Below are positions 26,194 through 34,478 of a DNA stretch of 64,000 nucleotides, one piece after another. The DNA lies in contig NZ_CADIKL010000010.1 of assembly GCF_902859945.1 (NCBI RefSeq), positions 62,001 through 126,000 of the forward strand, in the 5' to 3' direction. The DNA comes from Paraburkholderia caffeinitolerans (lineage in GTDB: Bacteria > Pseudomonadota > Gammaproteobacteria > Burkholderiales > Burkholderiaceae). The position numbers and the translations under genes were made by a program. The notes under the pieces were generated by a model that was not told where the DNA came from, did no database searches, and worked only from the letters and a program-made list of their open reading frames with translations. The first letter of the stretch is position 1; every line of letters begins with the position of its first letter.

Positions 26194-27159
26194 TCACGGT
26201 GCCTCCGGCACTTTCGGAAGCGGGTCCTGCGCATCGAGAAATGCGTGTAGCGCATTCAGAAATGCTGACTCGGCTGCATTGAGTTTGCGGTCCTCCGACC
26301 AGATGAGATAAACGTCGAGATCGGCCACGCCTTCGCCAGGCGGGAGGCGTTGAAATCGTCCATCGGACGCGTCGTCTCTGACGATGTGCTCAGGCAGACA
26401 GCCAATGCCGAGCCCCGCAAAAATGAATCGCTTGATCTCGGCCATATTCGACGACGATGCCACGACGCGGCCCGTGAAGCCCATTTCGTCGCGGAAAATC
26501 GTCAATGGCGACAAGTGATCGCCAACCTTGTCACCGGCAAACGACACGAACGACTCGCCAGCGAGATCCGCGACTCGCAGGTCCTCGCGGCCAAATAGCG
26601 GATGATGCCGCCCGCAGAACAACGCGTAATGCTGGCGCAGAAATATCCGTTCATTAATACGCTTGGGCAGCGTGCGCCGCGGCGTCAGGCCAATCGTCAC
26701 GGCCTTTTGCTGCAGACTGTTCACGACGTCGGCACTGCGCATCACCTGGCTCTCGAACTCGATGCGTGGATGCGTGCGGTGAAACGCGGCGAGAAAGTCG
26801 TCGTAAGCCGGAAATTCCACGCCGCTCACCGTGCCGATCCGCACCAGACCCGCAACGTCCTGCTGGTGATCGACGTCCGTTAGCGAAAGGCGCGAGATCG
26901 TCCCATAGATTTCCTCCGCGATCGCCCGGACTTCGAGTCCGGCGGGGGTAATCTCGAGGCGCGGTCCGCCCCGATCGACGAGGCGCACGCCAATCTGATC
27001 TTCGAGCCGGCGCAACGCCTGGCTCACCGCGGGCTGGGTCAGGTGCAGGCGCGTCGCCGCCCGGCTCACGCTCTTCTCGTGCGCAATGACGAGAAACGTG
27101 CGCAGCAGATTCCAGTCGAGACGGTCATTCAGATAGGTGTCGGTTCGACCTTTGTTCAT
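26194..27159 (-). CDS. LysR-family transcriptional regulator of the adjacent catabolic operon
   Basis: A 321-residue LysR protein with a clear winged HTH (RTFLVIAHEKSVSRAATRLHLTQPAVSQALRRLE, residues about 20-53) and an effector domain from about residue 95. It starts at the ATG 27159 and is divergent from the MFS-led operon at 27351, with a 191-bp gap that holds a 23-bp inverted repeat. This is the classic layout for a LysR activator that senses the substrate or an intermediate of the pathway it controls. No ligand can be named. Confidence 0.9.
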   Translation of the reverse strand: MNKGRTDTYLNDRLDWNLLRTFLVIAHEKSVSRAATRLHLTQPAVSQALRRLEDQIGVRLVDRGGPRLEITPAGLEVRAIAEEIYGTISRLSLTDVDHQQDVAGLVRIGTVSGVEFPAYDDFLAAFHRTHPRIEFESQVMRSADVVNSLQQKAVTIGLTPRRTLPKRINERIFLRQHYALFCGRHHPLFGREDLRVADLAGESFVSFAGDKVGDHLSPLTIFRDEMGFTGRVVASSSNMAEIKRFIFAGLGIGCLPEHIVRDDASDGRFQRLPPGEGVADLDVYLIWSEDRKLNAAESAFLNALHAFLDAQDPLPKVPEAP

Positions 27160-27213
27160 GGCGAGTCTCGTCGTTCATGCTTCGTAAAGTCCCCATCCGG
27201 CTTGCGCCGGCGA

Positions 27214-27236
27214 GCGTATTGATTCAATTAATACGC
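27214..27236. promoter_or_regulatory. Putative LysR operator, GCGTATT-N9-AATACGC
   Basis: A 7-bp perfect inverted repeat with a 9-bp spacer lies 55 bp upstream of the LysR start and 115 bp upstream of the MFS start. The spacer contains an inner ATTGATTCAAT palindrome. Its place and size fit the recognition site of a LysR dimer. Confidence 0.65.
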
Positions 27237-27350
27237 GGGATAAGAAACCAGAATTTTACTTATCTTTATTGGAACCGGATAAAGGCACCTGTTCCGCATC
27301 AGCCGACGCGGCATTCAATCCCCGGCCCCTTGCCACTGTCCGAGTCCATC

Positions 27351-28679
27351 ATGTCCACCCTACACCCCATCACCGCGTCCAGCGACGATCATGCCGCTTC
27401 CAGCGACATGCGGAAGATCGCGGTTGCCAGCGTCATCGGCACCACCGTCGAATGGTATGACCTGTTCGTGTTCGCCACCGCCTCGGCGCTGGTATTCAAC
27501 AAGGTGTTCTTTCCGAGCTTCGTACCCTTGATCGGCACACTGCTCGCATTCGGCACGTTCGCGTCCGCGTATCTCGCGCGGATCGTCGGCGCGGCGCTGT
27601 TCGGTCATTTCGGCGACCGGCTCGGCCGCAAATCCATGCTGCTGTTCTCGCTGATCCTGATGGGCTGCGCGACGTTCGCGATCGGCCTGCTGCCGAACTA
27701 TGGCGCAATCGGCATGTGGGCGCCCGTGCTGCTGCTGACGCTGCGCATTATCCAGGGCCTCGCGCTCGGCGGCGAATGGGGCGGCGCGGTGCTGATGGCC
27801 GTCGAACACGCGCCGGCTTCGAAGCGCGGGCTCTACGGCTCGTGGGTGCAGATCGGCGTTCCGGCCGGCACGCTGATCGCGAACCTCGTGTTCCTGCTGT
27901 GCAGCGCGGTGATCTCGCAGGCCGACCTGCTGTCGTGGGGCTGGCGCATCCCCTTCGTGGCGAGCGCGCTGCTCGTCGGCGTGGGCCTCTATATCCGGCT
28001 CAATACCTCCGAAACGCCTTCCTTCAAGAAGATCAAGAACACGTCCGCGCAAGTGAAGCTGCCCATCGCCGATGTGATGCGCCGTTCGTGGAAGGAAGTG
28101 CTGCTGGGCGGCATCGCAACCATGTCGACCGGCACGTCGTTCAATCTGATGGTCGCGTTCGGCCTGACCTACGGCACCCAGACGCTGCATTTCACGCGCA
28201 CCGCGATGCTCGCCATCGCACTGATCTCGTGTGCACTCTGCATCGCGCTGCTGCCCTTGTTCGGCCGGCTGTCCGACAAGATCGGGCGCAAGCCGGTGAT
28301 CGTCGGCGGCATCATCGCCGAAGCGCTGTTCGCGTTTCCGATGTTCTGGCTGCTCGATACCCAGTCGTTCGCGCTCGCGCTGGTCGGCTATCTGCTGATG
28401 ATGACGGCCTTCGCCGCCAACTACGGCCCCATCGCAACGTTTCTCGCCGAGCTGTTCGGCACGGGTGTGCGCTACTCCGGTCTTTCTGTGAGCTACATGT
28501 TGTCGGGCCTGCTCGGCAGCGCGGCGACGCCAATCGTCACGACCGCCCTGCTGTCCGCAACGGGCCGCGGCTCGTCGGTCGCGTGGTACATGATCGGCTC
28601 GGCCCTCGTGTCGGCAATCGCCTTGCTGCTGCTGACCGAGACGATGAAAACCGACATCGCGGCCACCGGCTCGCACTGA
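27351..28679 (+). CDS. MFS transporter, MHS (metabolite:H+ symporter) type
   Basis: A 442-residue inner-membrane carrier with about twelve helices. MHS-family marks are GTTVEWYDLFVFATASALVF at the first helix, GDRLGRKSMLL after helix 2, GLALGGEWGGAVLMAVEHAP after helix 4, and FGRLSDKIGRKPVI between helices 8 and 9. Relatives import organic acids such as shikimate, citrate, 2-oxoglutarate or aromatic acids with protons. I chose the ATG at 27351. It is first in a five-gene operon for a predicted organic acid pathway, so it probably brings in the starting compound. The next gene begins 10 bp after its stop. Confidence 0.9.
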   Translation: MSTLHPITASSDDHAASSDMRKIAVASVIGTTVEWYDLFVFATASALVFNKVFFPSFVPLIGTLLAFGTFASAYLARIVGAALFGHFGDRLGRKSMLLFSLILMGCATFAIGLLPNYGAIGMWAPVLLLTLRIIQGLALGGEWGGAVLMAVEHAPASKRGLYGSWVQIGVPAGTLIANLVFLLCSAVISQADLLSWGWRIPFVASALLVGVGLYIRLNTSETPSFKKIKNTSAQVKLPIADVMRRSWKEVLLGGIATMSTGTSFNLMVAFGLTYGTQTLHFTRTAMLAIALISCALCIALLPLFGRLSDKIGRKPVIVGGIIAEALFAFPMFWLLDTQSFALALVGYLLMMTAFAANYGPIATFLAELFGTGVRYSGLSVSYMLSGLLGSAATPIVTTALLSATGRGSSVAWYMIGSALVSAIALLLLTETMKTDIAATGSH

Positions 28680-28689
28680 GGAGCATGCG

Positions 28690-29340
28690 ATGTCGAACAC
28701 TATCGATCCCGTGCTGGCGCGGCAACTGGAAACCGTCAGCTTCCCCACGCTCGGCCATTTTCTCGAAACCGGATTCGCCGACTATCGGCTGCGCGCACTG
28801 CTGCCGAACGTGAAGATGATCGGCCGCGCGCGCACGCTGAAGCTTCAGCATCACGACGCAATCGCCGTCAATCGTGCGCTCGCGCGGTTGACACCGGGCG
28901 ACGTGCTGGTCATCGACATGTGCGGCGACCACCAGCATGCGCCGGTGGGCGCGGTCACCGTCACCGCCGCGCTGCATGCAGGCGCGGCGGGCATCGTCGT
29001 CGATGGCGTCGTGACCGATCTCGTCGAGTTGCATGCTGCACGCCTGCCCGTGTTCGCGCGCGGCACGAGCGTGCTGACCACGAAGCGGCTCGATTGCGGC
29101 ACGAGCCTGTTCGATGTGCCGGCGCAATGCGGCGGCGTCGTGGTCGAACCCGGCGCGATCGTGCTCGGCGACGACAACGGCCTGCTGTTCACCGATGCCT
29201 CGACGCTCGCAAGCGTGATCGACGCCGCGCTCGAATCCGATCGCGCGGAGCCCGCGATACTCGAGCGTCTGCGCCAAGGCGAGCCGGCGGCGGCGGTGCT
29301 GCACGGCGCAAGCGCCGAACCCGCGGAGTTGAGCCGATGA
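28690..29340 (+). CDS. RraA-like protein (HMG/CHA aldolase family, variant active site)
   Basis: A 216-residue protein of the RraA/4-hydroxy-4-methyl-2-oxoglutarate aldolase fold. Marks are LVIDMCGDHQHAPVGAVTVTAALHAGAAGIVVDGVVTDLVEL, where typical aldolases have DGxxRD. Here the residue before D110 is T109, not Arg, so the group that normally contacts the substrate carboxylate is missing. The metal-binding Asp and the D-x2-E spacing remain. Classical enzymes split hydroxylated oxo-dicarboxylates to pyruvate. Activity here may differ, or this may be a regulator of RNase E-type fold. Its stop overlaps the next start by four bases (ATGA), so it belongs to the operon. Confidence 0.8.
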   Translation: MSNTIDPVLARQLETVSFPTLGHFLETGFADYRLRALLPNVKMIGRARTLKLQHHDAIAVNRALARLTPGDVLVIDMCGDHQHAPVGAVTVTAALHAGAAGIVVDGVVTDLVELHAARLPVFARGTSVLTTKRLDCGTSLFDVPAQCGGVVVEPGAIVLGDDNGLLFTDASTLASVIDAALESDRAEPAILERLRQGEPAAAVLHGASAEPAELSR

Positions 29341-30299
29341 AATCGACCACCGCATCGACCACCTCATCGCCCCCCCTTCGCCGCCCCGTGCACCTGCGCC
29401 GAAGCTGGCTGTTCACCGCCGGCAACGACGACGACGCACACCAGGCTGCGCTCGACAGCGGCGCGGACGTCATCGTCGCCGATCTCGAGGAGTTCACGCC
29501 GGCCGCCGTACGTCCGGCCGCGCGGCCGCGCATCGCGGCGCTGATGGCGCGCTGCCGCGCTGCCGGCACGGTAGGCGCGGTCCGCATCAACCGGCTTGCC
29601 GACGACGGTCTCGCGGATCTCCATGGCGTCATGCCGGGCCAGCCCGACGCGATCTTCCTGCCCCACGTGCAAGGCCGCGACGACATCGTCAACCTCGCGA
29701 ACGCGCTCGACGAATCGGAGGCCGCGCTCGGTCTGCCGCCAGGCTCGACCGAGATCGTGCCGACGATCGAGTCCGCGCTCGGCTTCGTGCGCGTGCAGGA
29801 GATCCTTGCCGCCAGCCCGCGCATTCGCGCCGCCCTGCTGGCCGCCGAGGACCTGAGCGCCGATCTCGGCGCCGAGCGCGGCCCAGATGGCGTGGAGCTC
29901 GCGCACCTGCGCGGGCGCTTCCACGTCGAGTGCACGGCGGCGGGCCGCATCGCGATCGACTGTCCGTTCAACTACCGCGACGCCCACGCCCTGGCCACCG
30001 ATCTGGCGTGGGCGCGACGGATCGGATTGCGCGCGAAATGCTCCGTCTATCCGGAACAGGTGCACGCGATCCATGCGGCGTTGACACCGTCCGAAGCGCA
30101 GCTAAGCGAAGCGCGCGACATCGTTGCGCGCTTCCAGGCCGTACCCCAGACCTCACCCCAGGCCGCGCAACAGAACATCGAACCGCGCATCGATGCCCCC
30201 GATTTCCATACGGCCCGGCGCCGCCTCGTGCGCGCCGCCGAATTCCAGGCGTGGGCCGACACGATTCGGTCCGCGTCTTCCCAAGGAGAACTTTCTTGA
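29337..30299 (+). CDS. HpcH/HpaI aldolase or CitE-like lyase
   Basis: A 320-residue TIM-barrel carbon-carbon lyase. RSWLFTAGNDDDAHQAALDSGADVIVADLEEF matches the CitE/HpcH start, with the DLEE metal-site element near residue 51. IVPTIESALGFVRV carries the second acidic ligand, and AAEDLSADLG the third. Such enzymes cleave citramalyl-CoA, malyl-CoA or free hydroxy-oxo acids to pyruvate, acetate or glyoxylate units. No CoA ligase or transferase gene is present in the operon, which slightly favours a free-acid substrate. The ATG overlaps the RraA stop, and the gene's own TGA overlaps the next TTG start. N-terminal 16 residues are Ser/Thr-rich and precede the fold. Confidence 0.85.
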   Translation: MKSTTASTTSSPPLRRPVHLRRSWLFTAGNDDDAHQAALDSGADVIVADLEEFTPAAVRPAARPRIAALMARCRAAGTVGAVRINRLADDGLADLHGVMPGQPDAIFLPHVQGRDDIVNLANALDESEAALGLPPGSTEIVPTIESALGFVRVQEILAASPRIRAALLAAEDLSADLGAERGPDGVELAHLRGRFHVECTAAGRIAIDCPFNYRDAHALATDLAWARRIGLRAKCSVYPEQVHAIHAALTPSEAQLSEARDIVARFQAVPQTSPQAAQQNIEPRIDAPDFHTARRRLVRAAEFQAWADTIRSASSQGELS

Positions 30300-32026
30300 C
30301 GTCCAGCCTCACCGAAATTTCGCGCCCCCGCCGCAACGGCGGCCAGATCCTGATGCAGCAACTGCGCATCCATGGCGTGCGCCGCCTGTTCATGATTCCC
30401 GGCGAAAGCTATTTGCCGTGCATCGATGCATTCAACGAACATCGCGATGCGATCGAACCCATCGTCTGCCGTCAGGAAAGTGGCGCGGCCTATATGGCCG
30501 AGGCGTATGGCAAGCTCACCGGCGAGCCGGGCATCTGCTTCGTGACGCGCGGCCCCGGTGCGACCAACGCGAGCATCGGCGTGCATACGGCGTTCCAGGA
30601 TTCCACGCCGATGATTCTGTTCATCGGCCAGGTCGGCAACGACTTCTACGAGCGCGAGGCATTCCAGGAGATCGACTATCGGCGGATGTTCGGGCAGATG
30701 GCGAAGTGGGTCGCGCAGATCGACCGCACCGACCGGATCCCCGAATACATTGCACGCGCGTTCACGGTCGCGACCAGCGGCCGCCCCGGCCCGGTCGTGC
30801 TCGCACTGCCCGAAGACACGCTGTGGGGCACCGCCGAAGTCGACGACCTGCCGCGCTACCAGCGCGTGCACAGCCACCCCGGCGGGTCCGATCTCGCGCG
30901 CATGACCGCGCTGCTCGAGCAAGCGGAACGTCCGCTGATGATCGTTGGCGGCACCGGTTGGACCCATGACGCCATGCGCGACGTCGCGGGTTTTGCCGAG
31001 CGCTTCCAGATTCCGGTCGGCACTGCGTGGCGTCGTCTCGAATGCTTCGACCAGCGCCATCCGAACGCGGCCGGCCACGTCGGCTGGGCGATGACGGCCG
31101 AATTGCGCCAGCGCGTGCGCGACGCGGATCTGATTCTCGCTGTCGGCACGCGGCTCGGCGAGGCGACCACGGAAGGCTATAGCGTGATCGAAAGCCCGAT
31201 GCCGCGGCAAAAGCTAATCCATGTGTATCCGGAGGCGAGCGAGCTGGGACGCGTGTTCACGCCGGCCCAAGCCATCGTTGCCGACGTCGCGAGCTTCGCG
31301 AGCGCGGTGGCGAAGCTATCGCCCGCCGTTCATCCGCAACGCGCGGCTTGGGTCGAGCGTGCGCACGCCGACTATCTCGCGAGCCTTGAACCGCTGCCGT
31401 CGCCGGGGCCGCTGTCGCTCGACGCGATCGCCGCGATCGCCAGCGAGCAGTTGCCGCACGACGCGTGCATCACCGTCGGCGCCGGCAATTACGCGCTCTA
31501 TCCGCATCGCTATCGCCGCTATACCGGCCCCGGCACGAGTCTCGTGCCGACCGTCGGCTCGATGGGCTACGGTCTGCCCGCGGCGATCTCCGCCAAGCTC
31601 GAGCAGCCCGAACGCACGGTCGTCTGCTATGCCGGCGACGGCTGCTTCCAGATGAACCTGCAGGAGCTGGGCGTCGCGCTCCAGTATCGGGTCGGCGTGG
31701 TCGTGCTCGTGTTCAACAACAGCATCTACGGCACGATTCGCGCCCATCAGGAACGCGAGTTCCCCGGCCGCGACATCGCGCTCAGCTTCGAAAACCCCAA
31801 TTTCGCCGCGCTCGTGCGCTGCTACGGCGGCCAGGGCGAAGTCGTCGAACGCACCGAGGACTTCGCCGCAGCACTCGCGCGCGCATGCGAATTCGCGAAC
31901 CGCGAGAATCTTCCGGCACTGCTGGAGGTGCGCTACGACGCCAATGGCATCGCCCCGGGCGAAACGCTGTCCGCGATCCGCGACGCGGCTCTGGCGCGCC
32001 AGCGACAAGCAAGCGCCGCCGAATGA
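30296..32026 (+). CDS. Thiamine diphosphate-dependent enzyme (decarboxylase/carboligase family), TTG start
   Basis: A 576-residue ThDP enzyme with the three domains of the acetolactate synthase/benzoylformate decarboxylase superfamily. The catalytic Glu is E61 in IVCRQESGAAYMAEAYGK. The ThDP motif is GDGCFQMNLQELG and ends in VFNNSIYGT near residue 480. The TTG at 30296 is preceded by AAGGAG at 7 bases and overlaps the previous TGA as TTGA, so I take it as the start. Expected reaction is decarboxylation of a 2-oxoacid to an aldehyde, or carboligation. The next gene is an aldehyde dehydrogenase, so oxidation of the released aldehyde is a natural next step. Substrate unknown. Confidence 0.88.
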   Translation: MTSSLTEISRPRRNGGQILMQQLRIHGVRRLFMIPGESYLPCIDAFNEHRDAIEPIVCRQESGAAYMAEAYGKLTGEPGICFVTRGPGATNASIGVHTAFQDSTPMILFIGQVGNDFYEREAFQEIDYRRMFGQMAKWVAQIDRTDRIPEYIARAFTVATSGRPGPVVLALPEDTLWGTAEVDDLPRYQRVHSHPGGSDLARMTALLEQAERPLMIVGGTGWTHDAMRDVAGFAERFQIPVGTAWRRLECFDQRHPNAAGHVGWAMTAELRQRVRDADLILAVGTRLGEATTEGYSVIESPMPRQKLIHVYPEASELGRVFTPAQAIVADVASFASAVAKLSPAVHPQRAAWVERAHADYLASLEPLPSPGPLSLDAIAAIASEQLPHDACITVGAGNYALYPHRYRRYTGPGTSLVPTVGSMGYGLPAAISAKLEQPERTVVCYAGDGCFQMNLQELGVALQYRVGVVVLVFNNSIYGTIRAHQEREFPGRDIALSFENPNFAALVRCYGGQGEVVERTEDFAAALARACEFANRENLPALLEVRYDANGIAPGETLSAIRDAALARQRQASAAE

Positions 32027-32055
32027 ACCTGATCTGATCTGACCTGCGTACCCAC

Positions 32056-33555
32056 ATGTCACAACACACACACGAACACTGGCAGGCGCGCGCCGCGAGC
32101 CTGCGCTTCGACGGCCTCGCGTATATCGACGGCAGCTTCACGCCGGCGGCCGACGGCGCCACCTTTGCCTGCTTCAGCCCCATCGATGGCCGCAAGCTCG
32201 CGGACCTCGCGGCATGCGGCGAAGCCGACGTCGATCGCGCGGTCCGCGCCGCGCGCCGCGCATTCGACGACGGCGTCTGGCGCGGTCTCGCACCGCGCGA
32301 GCGCAAGCGCCGCCTGCAACGACTCGCGACGCTGATCGAGCAGCATGCCGAAGACCTTGCGTTGATCGAGTCCCTCGACATGGGCAAACCCGTGCGCGAC
32401 GCACTGCTGTTCGACATCCCGGAAACCGCGCACTGCTACGCGTGGTACGGCGAGGCGCTCGACAAGCAGTACGACGAAATCGCGCCCACCGGCGACGGCG
32501 CGCTCGCGACCATCACGCGCGAGCCGGTCGGCGTGGTCGCCGCCGTGGTCCCGTGGAATTTCCCGTTGATGATGGCCGCGTGGAAGGTCGCGCCGGCGCT
32601 CGCCATGGGCAACAGCGTGATCCTGAAGCCTGCGGAGCAGGCGTCGCTGAGCGCGCTGCGGCTCGCCGCGCTCGCGCACGAAGCCGGCATCCCGCCGGGC
32701 GTCTTCAACGTGCTGCCCGGAACCGGCGCCGTCGCGGGCCAGGCGCTCGGTCTGCATCCGGACGTCGATTGCATCGCATTCACCGGCTCGACGGCAACCG
32801 GCAAGCGCTTCATGCGCTATTCGGCGGACTCGAATCTGAAACGCGTGTGGCTCGAATGCGGCGGCAAATCCCCTCACCTCGTATTCGACGATTGCCCCGA
32901 TCTCGATCGCGCCGCGCGGGTCGCCGCGCAGGCGATCTTCACGAATCAGGGCGAGGTGTGCATCGCGGGTTCGCGCCTGTATGTGCAGGATGGCATCTAT
33001 GACGCGTTCATGGACAAGCTGATCACGCATGCGCAAGCGATGGCGCCCGGCCATCCGCTCGACCCGGCCGCGCCGATGGGCGCGATCGTCGACGAACGCC
33101 AGATGACGTCGATCTTGCAACGGATCGAAGCAGCCACGCATGAAGGCGCGAAGCTGCGCACCGGCGGCCGGCGTCTGAATACGGAAAGCGGCGGGTTCTA
33201 CATCGAGCCCACCGTATTCGAATGCGGATCGCAGGATCTGTCGATCGTGCGCGAGGAAGTGTTCGGCCCGGTGCTCGCGGTCCAGCGCTTCCAGAACGAA
33301 GACGATGCCATCCGGCTCGCGAACGATTCCGTCTACGGATTGGGCGCGGGCCTGTGGACGCGCAGCGTCGGCCGTGCGCACCGGCTCTCGCGCAAGTTGC
33401 GCGCCGGACTGGTCTGGGTGAACTGCTATGCGGACGGCGACATCACGGTGCCGTTCGGCGGCGTGAAGCAGTCGGGCTTCGGTCGCGACAAGTCATTGCA
33501 TGCGCTCGACAAGTACAGCGACCTCAAAACCACCTGGATCGATCTTCGTGACTGA
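32056..33555 (+). CDS. Aldehyde dehydrogenase (PuuC-like)
   Basis: A 499-residue NAD(P)-dependent aldehyde dehydrogenase. Active-site residues are visible: N168 in VPWNFP, E267 in LECGGK, C302 in NQGEVCIAGSR, and the nucleotide loop FTGSTATGK (residues 242-250). It resembles the PuuC/AldH branch, which oxidises aldehydes of aliphatic amino or hydroxy acids. It is last in the LysR-controlled operon, 29 bp after the ThDP enzyme, and is followed by a hairpin. It probably oxidises the aldehyde formed by that ThDP enzyme. The nearby gene at 45981 encodes a different ALDH with a separate context. Confidence 0.92.
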   Translation: MSQHTHEHWQARAASLRFDGLAYIDGSFTPAADGATFACFSPIDGRKLADLAACGEADVDRAVRAARRAFDDGVWRGLAPRERKRRLQRLATLIEQHAEDLALIESLDMGKPVRDALLFDIPETAHCYAWYGEALDKQYDEIAPTGDGALATITREPVGVVAAVVPWNFPLMMAAWKVAPALAMGNSVILKPAEQASLSALRLAALAHEAGIPPGVFNVLPGTGAVAGQALGLHPDVDCIAFTGSTATGKRFMRYSADSNLKRVWLECGGKSPHLVFDDCPDLDRAARVAAQAIFTNQGEVCIAGSRLYVQDGIYDAFMDKLITHAQAMAPGHPLDPAAPMGAIVDERQMTSILQRIEAATHEGAKLRTGGRRLNTESGGFYIEPTVFECGSQDLSIVREEVFGPVLAVQRFQNEDDAIRLANDSVYGLGAGLWTRSVGRAHRLSRKLRAGLVWVNCYADGDITVPFGGVKQSGFGRDKSLHALDKYSDLKTTWIDLRD

Positions 33556-33590
33556 TCGTGACTGAGTAAGAACAGTCACGCAATGAAATA

Positions 33591-33611
33591 GGACCGGGCA
33601 TTGCCCGGTCC
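33591..33611. terminator. Hairpin between convergent ALDH and aldolase genes
   Basis: GGACCGGGC pairs with GCCCGGTCC around a 3-base loop, giving a strong 9-bp stem. Neither strand has a long U tract after it, so it may stop RNA weakly in both directions or be a processing site. It ends the five-gene operon. Confidence 0.55.
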
Positions 33612-33635
33612 GAACTCAACTGCATTCCAGCGCGC

Positions 33636-34433
33636 TCAAGTCCGATAATCGGACTCTGCATTCACAATCAATCGAAGCGCCGCTCGCCACGCCCGCTCCG
33701 CAATCAACGGCGATTCCTCACGATTGAATTGACTCGCGGTCAGTTCGCATACCTTATCGGATGGAATCCGCAAGCGCGCGCCACCGGCCAGCGCCTGAAC
33801 CTGAATCTGGCACGCACGCTCCAGAAAGTAGATCTCATGGAACGCCGCCGCCGCGGACTCGCCGCCCGCGAGCAATCCGTGATTACGCAGGATCATGGCC
33901 CGGTGCGTGCCGAGATCCCGCACCAGCCGTTCACGCTCGCCGTGATCGAGCGCGATCCCCTCGTAGTCGTGATAGGCCAGCTTGCCGTAGAACTTCAGCG
34001 CATGCTGGCTGATGGGCAGCAGACCCTGCTCCTGCGCCGACACGGCCGACCCCGCCGCCGTGTGGGTGTGAACGACGAAGTGCATATCGTCGCGCGCCGC
34101 ATGAACCGCCGAATGAATCGTGAAACCGGCGGCGTTCACCGCAAAGTACTCCGAATCTTCCGCCGCCCTTTCGTCAATTACATTGCCATGCAGGTCGATC
34201 TTGATGAGGTCCGACGCCCGCATCTCATGAAACAGCACGCCGTACCGGTTGATCAGGAACGCCGGTTCGTCGCCCGGAATACGCGCGGTGATGTGCGTAT
34301 CGATCATGTCGGTCATGCGGAAATGCGCGATGAGACGATAGAGCGCGGCCAGATCGCAGCGGACCTGCCATTCCACATCGGTCATCGATGGCGTACGCCC
34401 GCTCGCGTGATTCAGGGTATCCGTGAAGGTCAT
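33636..34433 (-). CDS. Class II aldolase/adducin-domain protein
   Basis: A 265-residue zinc-dependent aldolase-type protein. The metal-binding pair is HTH at residues 122-124, with a third His in RNHGLLAGG (H185), and GDEPAFLINRYGVLFHEMRASDLIKID is the typical N-terminal phosphate or acid loop. Family members are L-fuculose-phosphate aldolases or decarboxylase-like proteins acting on hydroxyacids. Lacking a sugar kinase neighbour, it may instead act on an unphosphorylated substrate. The MFS carrier gene lies 45 bp upstream on the same strand, suggesting a two-gene operon for uptake and breakdown of one compound. Start ATG at 34433; a later in-frame ATG at 34385 is possible. Confidence 0.82.
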   Translation of the reverse strand: MTFTDTLNHASGRTPSMTDVEWQVRCDLAALYRLIAHFRMTDMIDTHITARIPGDEPAFLINRYGVLFHEMRASDLIKIDLHGNVIDERAAEDSEYFAVNAAGFTIHSAVHAARDDMHFVVHTHTAAGSAVSAQEQGLLPISQHALKFYGKLAYHDYEGIALDHGERERLVRDLGTHRAMILRNHGLLAGGESAAAAFHEIYFLERACQIQVQALAGGARLRIPSDKVCELTASQFNREESPLIAERAWRAALRLIVNAESDYRT

Positions 34434-34478
34434 TTGATAATCCAGAAGTTGAGGAACGCCGTGCCAGCCGACAGGCGA

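Noticed and set aside
27360-28748. Minus-strand open frame opposite the MHS carrier
   Set aside because: Composition is Gln/Arg/Asp-rich and the plus strand has unmistakable transporter motifs and operon overlap.
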